DNA of 31,772 nucleotides from M55B120 sp965549355 (GTDB lineage: Bacteria; Actinomycetota; Humimicrobiia; Humimicrobiales; Humimicrobiaceae), in assembly GCA_965549355.1 (NCBI GenBank), contig CBEVGD010000006.1, positions 1 through 31,772 on the forward strand, written 5' to 3'. The notes below the pieces were generated by a model. It ran no database searches. It saw only the letters and a program-made list of their open reading frames with translations, and had not been told where the DNA came from. The translations under genes and the position numbers were made by a program. This document shows positions 25,541 to 31,772 of the stretch, piece by piece (positions within the stretch are counted from its first letter, which is position 1; each line of letters opens with the position of its first letter).

Positions 25541-25596
25541 AGACCGGGGCTCATGCAGCTTATCTTATGGCTGATGGGCCCTGATCTATTTTTTAT
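25541..25596 (+). terminator. Intrinsic terminator after ppdK
   Basis: A long hairpin: the left arm AGACCGGGGCTCATGCAGC pairs with GCTGATGGGCCCTGATCT, with one bulged G, one mismatch and G-U pairs. The loop is TTATCTTATG. ATTTTTT follows at once. It separates ppdK from dnaG. Confidence 0.88.
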
Positions 25597-25730
25597 ATTA
25601 CTTATATATAATATATTAATGCGATAAATCACATTTTGTGCTAAAAGCCCTTTTCATATACTTGATTTCTTAATAAAATAATTCTAAGTGTTTTGATCTT
25701 TCGTTTTATTGACCCCTATATGTATAAACT
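25597..25730 (+). other. ppdK-dnaG spacer with the likely dnaG promoter
   Basis: AT-rich and without a gene. The best promoter is TTGATC (25693-25698), 18 nt, TATATG (25717-25722), only 8 nt before the dnaG ATG. No Shine-Dalgarno lies before that ATG. Both hexamers are imperfect. Confidence 0.4.
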
Positions 25731-27644
25731 ATGTCAAGAAGCCTAAAAGACGGCGAGATAGATGAATTAAAATCTCGCGCTGATATATATAATATAGTAT
25801 CCAATTATGTCGGCCTGAAAAAATCAGGAAAAAGCTATTCCGGTCTGTGTCCATTCCATAAAGAAAAAACACCATCTTTTTCTGTGGACCCCGGGAAACA
25901 GCTGTATCACTGTTTTGGCTGCGGTGAAGGCGGAGATATAATAAGTTTCATAGAAAAAATTGAAAATATGGATTTTATTGAAGCTATCGAGTTTATTGCA
26001 AACAAGATCGGATATAAGCTTAAATATAATATGACAGGCACGTCAAAGGAATCCGGAAGGGCCAGAAACAGGCTATATGAGATAAATGAACTTGCAAAGA
26101 AATATTTCCAATTCATATTACATAATAGCAAATCGGGAAGAGTGCCTCTTAGTTATTTAAAAAAAAGAGGTTTTACTGATAAAACCATAAAAGAATTTGA
26201 AGTAGGCTACAGCATGGATCTCTGGAATAACTTTACAGACTTCATCTTGAAAAGGGGATATAAGGATAAAGAGATCACAGGAAGCGGGCTGGCTATTGAA
26301 AGCACGAAGAAGCCGGGAGTTATATATGACCGGTTCAGGGGAAGAATAATGTTTCCCATTGAAGATATCGTGGGGAAACCGATCGGTTTTGGCGGTAGGA
26401 TAATATCTGAAAAATCCGGGGCTGCCCGCCAGAGCGCAAAATATATTAATACGCCCGAGACCAGAGTATATTCCAAGAGTAAAAATATTTACCGCATCCA
26501 TCAGGCGAAGAATCATATTGTCAAAAATGATGAAGTACTTATAGTAGAAGGATATACAGATGTGATGGCTCTTCACCAGTCGGGAATATGGAATGCTGTT
26601 GCCAGTCTTGGCACGGCTCTGACTTCTGACCAGATAAAGATACTCGGCAGGTTTACAAAAAACATCATACTTGTATTTGATAGTGATCAGGCCGGAATAA
26701 ATGCATCGCTTAAGGGGATTGAGAGACTCCGAGAGTATAATGAAAGACTTGATCTTTATTTTGAAAGCAATCTGAGCATAAAGGTAGCGGTCCTTGAAAA
26801 AGGATATGATCCTGCTGAATTCATTCTAAAGAGAGGAAAAGAAAGCTTCCTTGACAGGATTAATAGATCTCAGAATATAATTGATTTTACTATTGATATA
26901 ATACTTGGAAAGCATGATATAGGAAATCTTTCAGGAAAACTTAAAGCCAGCGATGATCTTATTAGATTCATAGCAACGTTGTCATCTTCTATTATCCAGG
27001 GGGAGTGTATAAAAAAAATCGCTCAGAGATTGAACCTTGTAGAAAATCTTTTGCTTGCGGAAATGCGGAAGAAAAAACATATACCAGGTGCTAAAGATCG
27101 TTATTGGGACATGCCCAAAGATGCCGGAGGGAATACAGAAAAAGTGGTGCCTTTTATGAAAGTTGAGATTGAAGCCCTCAAATTGATTGTACACGGGCTG
27201 GGAAAAAGGCTGGATGAATTTCTTGATCTGGGTCCCGGGTATTTCAGATTTGAGGATACAAAGGAACTCTATAATGCATTAGTAAAAGAAATAAGTAAGG
27301 CTGGTGAAAATAATAAAAAAGTGAACTTTCCTATTAAAATTTCGTCTGGTGTTTTAGAAAATGCAGAAGCAAAGAAGTTATACAATTTCGTACTCTTTAG
27401 CGAGCTTTATTATGATAAAGACGAGATAGATCCGGCAAGCGATGAAATTCTGAACAATTTGAAAAGGATACATCTGATAGAAGAAATAGAGTATGTGAGA
27501 AAAAAGATGATCGAATATGACGATGCTAAAAGAGGATCAAGTGATGAAGAAATCAAAAAGTTAGAGCGCAAGCATGACAATCTTTATCAACGCCTAATAA
27601 GACTTGAGCAGGAAAAACAAAATCTGGGTATAATAACTATGTAG
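25731..27644 (+). CDS. dnaG: DNA primase
   Basis: Makes RNA primers at the replication fork. The N-terminal zinc finger has C40, H43, C61 and C64 (GLCPFHKEKTPSFSVD...HCFGCGEGGD). The catalytic core follows, with the RNA-polymerase basic motif DRFRGRIMFPI (about 201-211), the TOPRIM acidic residue in VEGYTDVM (Glu274) and VFDSDQAG (Asp318 and Asp320). The C-terminal DnaB-binding part ends in coiled helices. The length of 637 is normal. No ribosome binding site is seen. rpoD follows after 93 nt, recalling the dnaG-rpoD pair of the macromolecular synthesis operon, here without rpsU. Confidence 0.96.
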   Translation: MSRSLKDGEIDELKSRADIYNIVSNYVGLKKSGKSYSGLCPFHKEKTPSFSVDPGKQLYHCFGCGEGGDIISFIEKIENMDFIEAIEFIANKIGYKLKYNMTGTSKESGRARNRLYEINELAKKYFQFILHNSKSGRVPLSYLKKRGFTDKTIKEFEVGYSMDLWNNFTDFILKRGYKDKEITGSGLAIESTKKPGVIYDRFRGRIMFPIEDIVGKPIGFGGRIISEKSGAARQSAKYINTPETRVYSKSKNIYRIHQAKNHIVKNDEVLIVEGYTDVMALHQSGIWNAVASLGTALTSDQIKILGRFTKNIILVFDSDQAGINASLKGIERLREYNERLDLYFESNLSIKVAVLEKGYDPAEFILKRGKESFLDRINRSQNIIDFTIDIILGKHDIGNLSGKLKASDDLIRFIATLSSSIIQGECIKKIAQRLNLVENLLLAEMRKKKHIPGAKDRYWDMPKDAGGNTEKVVPFMKVEIEALKLIVHGLGKRLDEFLDLGPGYFRFEDTKELYNALVKEISKAGENNKKVNFPIKISSGVLENAEAKKLYNFVLFSELYYDKDEIDPASDEILNNLKRIHLIEEIEYVRKKMIEYDDAKRGSSDEEIKKLERKHDNLYQRLIRLEQEKQNLGIITM

Positions 27645-27737
27645 GAAAGAGTTTGAATATTGTTCTAAATTATATATAGAATATGGTTTCTGGGAAAAAA
27701 TCCATAAATTTTTAGTTATTTTTTGAGGTTATCAAAT

Positions 27738-28835
27738 ATGGAAAGAGGATCTGAATTAAAACTGGAAGAAGTAAGGACTCTCGTAACAAAAGGGAAGTCT
27801 GATGGCCTTCTTACAATAGAAGAGATCACGGAGACTCTTTCAGAAATCGACCTCAGCAAGGAACAGATTGAGAATATTTATAGTGTGATCGAAAATCTTG
27901 GAATCGAGATAATAGATGAAGAAGATGATGGCATGGATGCCAGGGTTCAGGCTAAAAAGACAGGAAAAAATATTATAAAGAGAAAACTTGATCTTTCAAT
28001 TAAGTCACCTACAAATGATCCAGTAAGAATGTATCTTAAAGAAATAGGAAAAGTAAGACTTTTGATTGCTTATGAGGAAGTCCTGCTTGCCAGGAGAATA
28101 GAGGCTGGTGATATTGCAGCTAAGAGAAGTCTTGTAGAGGCAAACTTAAGGCTTGTGGTAAGTATAGCCAAAAAATATATAGGAAGAGGAATGTTATTCC
28201 TTGATCTTATACAGGAAGGCAATCTGGGGCTTATTAGAGCAGTAGAGAAATTTGATTATAGAAGAGGTTATAAATTTTCTACATATGCGACCTGGTGGAT
28301 CAGGCAGGCAATAACCAGAGCTATTGCTGATCAGGCAAGGACCATCAGGATACCTGTACATATGGTTGAAACTATAAACAAGCTTATCAGGGTGCAGAGG
28401 CAGCTACTCCAAAAATTCGGGAAGGAGCCCGCTCCGGAGGATATAGCAAAGAAGATGAATTTATCTGTAGAGAAGGTCAGGGAGATAATGAAGACATCTC
28501 AGGAACCTGTATCCCTCGAAACGCCCATTGGAGAAGAAGACAGTCATCTTGGTGATTTTATTGAGGATGCTGGCGTAGAAGCACCTTCGGATGCTGCGTC
28601 ATTTAGAATGCTTCAGAAACAGCTTCAAGATGTTTTAAATACATTAAATGATCGCGAAAGGAAAGTCATACAGCTGCGTTTTGGACTGCAGGACGGACAC
28701 CCCAGGACACTTGAAGAAGTAGGCAGGGAATTCGGCGTGACAAGAGAGAGGATAAGGCAGATCGAATCCAAGACTCTGGGGAAATTAAGGCATCCTAATA
28801 AGAGCAATGCTCTTAAGGATTTTATGGATCTATAA
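27738..28835 (+). CDS. rpoD: Primary RNA polymerase sigma factor RpoD (SigA)
   Basis: Housekeeping sigma-70. A region 1.1-like N-terminus (LKLEEVRTLVTKGKSDGLLTIEEI) precedes region 1.2 (DPVRMYLKEIGKVRLL). Region 2 includes ANLRLVVSIAKKYIGRGMLFLDLIQEGNLGLIRAVEKFDYRRGYKFSTYATWWIRQAI, whose end reads the -10. Region 3 follows, then region 4 with the -35 reader VGREFGVTRERIRQIESKTLGKLRHP. At 366 residues it has the SigA size of Gram-positives. The ATG at 27738 with GAGG 9 nt upstream is preferred to a TTG five codons earlier that overlaps that site. It fits the TTGACA/TATAAT-like promoters seen across the window. Confidence 0.96.
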   Translation: MERGSELKLEEVRTLVTKGKSDGLLTIEEITETLSEIDLSKEQIENIYSVIENLGIEIIDEEDDGMDARVQAKKTGKNIIKRKLDLSIKSPTNDPVRMYLKEIGKVRLLIAYEEVLLARRIEAGDIAAKRSLVEANLRLVVSIAKKYIGRGMLFLDLIQEGNLGLIRAVEKFDYRRGYKFSTYATWWIRQAITRAIADQARTIRIPVHMVETINKLIRVQRQLLQKFGKEPAPEDIAKKMNLSVEKVREIMKTSQEPVSLETPIGEEDSHLGDFIEDAGVEAPSDAASFRMLQKQLQDVLNTLNDRERKVIQLRFGLQDGHPRTLEEVGREFGVTRERIRQIESKTLGKLRHPNKSNALKDFMDL

Positions 28836-28894
28836 ATGGTGTTTTTACATGGTTCCATGGCCATATGAGATATTTTTATTTATTTTACCGATGT

Positions 28895-28936
28895 CAGGGG
28901 CCTGAGCCCGGTTCCCGGACAGGCCCCTGGTTTTTG
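28895..28936 (+). terminator. Intrinsic terminator after rpoD
   Basis: A perfect 10-bp GC-rich stem CAGGGGCCTG / CAGGCCCCTG encloses a 15-nt loop that can itself pair (CCGG with CCGG). It is followed by GTTTTT. It lies about 60 nt after the rpoD stop and ahead of the tRNA promoter. Confidence 0.92.
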
Positions 28937-28949
28937 ATTAAATTTCTGC

Positions 28950-28977
28950 TTGAATTAAACTGCTAATATATTATAAT
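28950..28977 (+). promoter_or_regulatory. Promoter of tRNA-Asn
   Basis: TTGAAT (28950-28955), 16 nt, perfect TATAAT (28972-28977), about 21 nt before the mature tRNA 5' end. TGCTA and TAGCA around the -10 (28961-28981) make an almost symmetric dyad. Confidence 0.75.
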
Positions 28978-28998
28978 AGCATATCGTCAATGCCTCGT

Positions 28999-29073
<75 letters not shown>

Positions 29074-29108
29074 ATTACTATCTCCAGAGGGAAATAACAG
29101 AGAATTAA

Positions 29109-29160
29109 ATGGCTCTTCCGGCTCTTCCCCAACAACGGGGGCATGGCTCTTCGGCTCTTT
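29109..29160 (+). repeat. Four GGCTCTT units around a CCCC/GGGG hairpin
   Basis: GGCTCTT occurs at 29111, 29120, 29145 and 29153. The two pairs are near-copies of ATGGCTCTTC(C)GGCTCTT and flank CCCC-AACAAC-GGGG. It begins 36 nt after the tRNA. The GC-rich block stands out in an AT-rich spacer. Function unknown; it could be part of the tRNA 3' trailer or an insertion remnant. Confidence 0.6.
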
Positions 29161-29188
29161 AAAAATTAAAACCAACCACTATTTTTAC

Positions 29189-29217
29189 TTGTGAATCATC
29201 TAATAATCGTCTATAAT
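29189..29217 (+). promoter_or_regulatory. Promoter of fic, leaderless
   Basis: TTGTGA (29189-29194), 17 nt, perfect TATAAT (29212-29217). The ATG is only 9 nt after the -10, so the mRNA should begin 2-3 nt before the start codon. No ribosome binding site exists. Confidence 0.65.
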
Positions 29218-29226
29218 TAGTCTATT

Positions 29227-30261
29227 ATGTTTAAACCTTCATATACAATTACTAATAAACTGCTGGCAAATATAAAAAAAATAAGTTCGGTAATAATTGA
29301 ACTTAACAATAGAAGATTCCATGAAGTTGTTATATATGAGCTTGAAAGAAAAGCACGCGAAATATCAACATACACCTCGACAAGCATTGAAGGAAATCCT
29401 CTGCCCCTGACAGATGTAAAACAGATTATAAAAAACAAGCCTGAGAATCTAAGAAGCAGCGAGCAGGAAATAATAAATTATAATGCAGTATTGGAGGAAT
29501 TAAATATAAATCTTAAGAAACAATCTGTAAATTTTGACATTGACCTGATCCTATCTGTACATAAAAAAATAGTAAATAAGTTACTACCTGAGTACCAGCT
29601 TGGAAAACTGAGAAAAGAACCTGTGTTTGTAAACAACCCGAAAACCGGTAAAACAGTATATTGGCCACCGGACCATGGAGATGTGCCGGAACTGGTAGAT
29701 GATCTGTTGGATTTTGTAATTAAAAATAAAGACATTGTTGATCCTTTAATAATTGCCGGAATATTCCATAAGCAATTTGTTATAATCCATCCATTTATGG
29801 ATGGTAATGGTAGAACCACAAGAATATGCACAAAAGTCATACTGGCCGATATGGGTTTGGATACCTTTAACCTTTTTAGTTTTGAAAATTATTATAATAA
29901 AAATGTCACTAATTATTTTTATAATGTAGGTGTTTTGGGGAATTACTATGATATTGCAGATTCAGTAGACCTTACTGGATGGTTGGAATATTTTACAGAC
30001 GGAATAATTGATGAGCTTTTAAGGGTTAAAAAACTTCTAATGGAAGTATCTCCCGGACCCACAATGGAGCTCTTTCCTTATCATGAAAATATCCTAAAAT
30101 TTATTGAAAAAAAAGGATATATAACTGATAGTAATTATGCAAAGATCACAGAACGTGCTAAAGCAACCAGGAGCCTTGATTTCAACAAACTTATGAACCT
30201 GGGTTTTATTGAAAGAAAAGGAAAAGGAAGAGCAACATACTACATTTTGAAAGATAAATAA
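29227..30261 (+). CDS. Fic family protein (class II, probable AMPylator) with C-terminal winged helix
   Basis: Fic enzymes transfer AMP (or related groups) from nucleotides to hydroxyl side chains of target proteins. The full motif HPFMDGNGRTTR lies at residues 188-199 with catalytic His188. The beta-hairpin flap is VFVNNPKTGKTVYWPP. An N-terminal inhibitory motif (S/T)xxxEG is present as STSIEG (51-56), which marks an autoinhibited class II Fic. The C-terminal 60 residues form a winged helix-turn-helix (ILKFIEKKGYITDSNYAKIT...LMNLGFIERKGKGRATYY). No antitoxin gene is adjacent, as expected when the inhibitor is built in. It lies after a tRNA and has no conserved neighbour, so transfer is plausible. 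The target is unknown. Confidence 0.93.
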   Translation: MFKPSYTITNKLLANIKKISSVIIELNNRRFHEVVIYELERKAREISTYTSTSIEGNPLPLTDVKQIIKNKPENLRSSEQEIINYNAVLEELNINLKKQSVNFDIDLILSVHKKIVNKLLPEYQLGKLRKEPVFVNNPKTGKTVYWPPDHGDVPELVDDLLDFVIKNKDIVDPLIIAGIFHKQFVIIHPFMDGNGRTTRICTKVILADMGLDTFNLFSFENYYNKNVTNYFYNVGVLGNYYDIADSVDLTGWLEYFTDGIIDELLRVKKLLMEVSPGPTMELFPYHENILKFIEKKGYITDSNYAKITERAKATRSLDFNKLMNLGFIERKGKGRATYYILKDK

Positions 30262-30334
30262 AAATATTCATATTTCTGCTATTTTTAAAAATCATTTAAA
30301 GATTAAAAAAATAATTCAGAGTATATTGCATAAA

Positions 30335-31318
30335 TTATAATAATGAAAATGCTATCAATATTGACCAGTCCGGGGAGTCTTTATGTTGTTTCTTATCTGA
30401 TCCCCAATATATGCTTTTACTCAGGCAGTTTATATTATCCAGTTCTCTTTTACCTATGAAATAATGGTAATCCTTTTTTTCCGCATTATTTACGACTTCT
30501 ATAATATTTTCAGTTTCTTTGACATAGCTTATAATAAACACATCTTTACCAGCGTTCTTTGCTTTGTCCAGATAATATAATGAAAGTTCTATATCCTGGT
30601 AATCCTGTCTTATTCCCTCCATAAAATACAGCTCTTCTTTTCCTACCCCATCAATTGCATCAAAATATTCCGGATCTTCTATTAGTTCTTCTGCATTCTG
30701 GGGAATAATTAAAAAATTCTTATTGATCGATTTTGAATATTTTGATAATCCGACAACAAAGTCTATCATCATCTCAGATGCATCATCTACGCCGATATCC
30801 TCAAAATATCTATAAGCATCCACCATATCAAGATAAGCACCATTAAAGCCATTTTCTATGATCCTGTCCAGCTGGGAATAAATTATTTCTTGCCAGCCAT
30901 GATGCCAGTATTTAACCTTATAATTACCGGGCCAGAAGGGATTTTCTTCATGAATATAGTCAGGATATCCTGATGTCCATCCCTCGGTCCAGTATGATCT
31001 ATAGTCTTCAGCTTCTCCTATGCTTAAATATGACAGAAACACCCTATTATTAGATTGAAGCTCCGAAAGCTGAGAGGGAGTAAGGCAGCAATCATCAATA
31101 TCGATTACAGCAATATCAAATTCTGATTCCCTGAGCTCTTCAAAACCTACCGATTGCAGTGCATATACGAAAACACCTTCATCAGTATCAATATTATTTT
31201 TTCTGTCATATCTATATAAATCTCTCAAATCGGATATGATATAGCCCGTCAATAGAAACATAGACATGAGAATAAATCCAAGGAGTATAGCAATATATTT
31301 TTTCTTCCAGATGTCCAT
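30335..31318 (-). CDS. Membrane-anchored GH114/TM1410-family protein (endo-alpha-1,4-polygalactosaminidase-like)
   Basis: A basic N-terminus and one hydrophobic segment (residues about 9-29) suggest a signal anchor with the rest outside the cell. The barrel shows the family's recurring blocks: FDIAVIDIDD, NRVFLSYLSIGEAEDYRSYW, WPGNYKVKYWHHGWQEII, GFNGAYLDMVDAY and FLIIPQNAEEL. GH114 members cleave galactosamine-containing polysaccharides; many relatives are uncharacterised, so substrate is not certain. Acidic residues of the DIDD and LDMVDA blocks sit where a retaining glycosidase would need them. It converges with fic, with 73 nt between them and no clear terminator. The ATG lacks a close ribosome binding site. 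Confidence 0.8.
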   Translation of the reverse strand: MDIWKKKYIAILLGFILMSMFLLTGYIISDLRDLYRYDRKNNIDTDEGVFVYALQSVGFEELRESEFDIAVIDIDDCCLTPSQLSELQSNNRVFLSYLSIGEAEDYRSYWTEGWTSGYPDYIHEENPFWPGNYKVKYWHHGWQEIIYSQLDRIIENGFNGAYLDMVDAYRYFEDIGVDDASEMMIDFVVGLSKYSKSINKNFLIIPQNAEELIEDPEYFDAIDGVGKEELYFMEGIRQDYQDIELSLYYLDKAKNAGKDVFIISYVKETENIIEVVNNAEKKDYHYFIGKRELDNINCLSKSIYWGSDKKQHKDSPDWSILIAFSLL

Positions 31319-31772
31319 TTTTATTGTAATGGGCTAATCCCCCAATGTTTTTAATATAGAAATTATTATACCCCAAAGAAGAGCAGATATCACGATTCTG
31401 CAAGCAAGATTGGAGCATAGCAGAGTTAAGTGGAAATAAATATTGTCTCCATCCGAACTATAACTATATTGATTTTCTCATAGAGCCGTTACGAATAATA
31501 ATAATTATTATAAAAATATACTAAGAGGCGCATCGGGTAAAAGTATTAAGGCTGATCATAATTATTGATAAATAGATATACAATAGGAAATCTGAAGGAA
31601 ACCTACTTTCTTTTTAGACAAATATTACCTCTACCTAGTGGTATTAATGGCAATTATTTCTTTATTTAACGGCAGAATAAAAGCTAAAATTAATATAATT
31701 TGCTTTTTACAAATAAGCTGATATATTATATTTTGGACATATGCTCATAATATATTACAAAAATTGAAGAGG
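31319..31772. other. AT-rich right end without a recognisable gene
   Basis: No reading frame with family features is seen on either strand. On the minus strand TATAAT (31370-31365), with GTGATA 17 nt upstream (31393-31388), is a possible promoter of the GH114 gene. On the plus strand TTTACA (31706-31711), 17 nt, TATTTT (31729-31734) may serve a gene beyond the edge, and the last bases GAAGAGG resemble a ribosome binding site. An AT palindrome ATAATAATTATTAT lies near 31500, but such runs are common in this base composition. Confidence 0.4.

Noticed and set aside
29109..29162. A 17-codon ORF (ATG to TAA) through the GGCTCTT repeats
   Set aside because: It is too short, has no ribosome binding site at proper distance, and its sequence simply reflects the repeat.
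29074..31772. Integrated element bounded by a copy of the tRNA-Asn 3' end
   Set aside because: No second copy of the tRNA 3' sequence and no integrase gene were seen up to the window edge; an element ending further right cannot be excluded.

Overview
This is about 31.8 kb of AT-rich bacterial chromosome. Coding is dense, Ile is often written ATA and Arg is mostly AGA/AGG. The content is mainly housekeeping: heat-shock control, ribosome maturation, RNA modification, c-di-AMP turnover, methionine and cysteine synthesis, glycyl-tRNA synthetase, PPDK, primase and the main sigma factor. The runs hrcA-dnaJ-rsmE-mtaB, HIT-phoH-pgpH-ybeY-(GNAT)-era-recO and glyQ-glyS-ppdK-dnaG-rpoD resemble those of Firmicutes and deep-branching Actinobacteriota. 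PPDK and an Rrf2-type Fe-S regulator fit an anaerobe. The phylum is inferred, not proven; 16S rRNA or a marker-gene tree would settle it.

Layout. Positions 1-2810 (minus strand) hold a thiamine locus: a TPP riboswitch with its own attenuator drives thiN, then thiX, thiY and the first codons of a gene that is probably thiZ. From 2850 to 28840 every gene is on the plus strand. hrcA is followed by dnaJ, rsmE and mtaB. A good sigma-70 promoter at 7540 then opens a tight operon HIT-phoH-pgpH-ybeY-GNAT-era. deoC and recO follow with their own spacers. An Rrf2 regulator with three cysteines and a dyad at its own start site precedes cysK-metY-metX-metW, in which metY/metX and metX/metW overlap. Then come glyQ-glyS, ppdK (ended by a strong terminator), dnaG and rpoD (ended by a second strong terminator).

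After rpoD lies a lone tRNA-Asn(GUU), a short repeat/hairpin block, a class II Fic protein with a C-terminal helix-turn-helix, and, convergent to it, a membrane-anchored GH114/TM1410-family protein. The last 450 bases carry no recognisable gene. This right end is the only part that looks accessory.

The most notable signals are in the spacers. At fic, glyQ and dnaG, and more weakly deoC, the best promoter sits only 8-10 nt before the start codon, which suggests leaderless mRNAs. Dyads overlap the promoters of rrf2 and dnaJ, and no CIRCE element is visible although hrcA is present. I did not find a clearly new multi-gene system. The best leads are the Rrf2-linked sulfur cluster, the leaderless pattern and the tRNA-side repeat/Fic segment.
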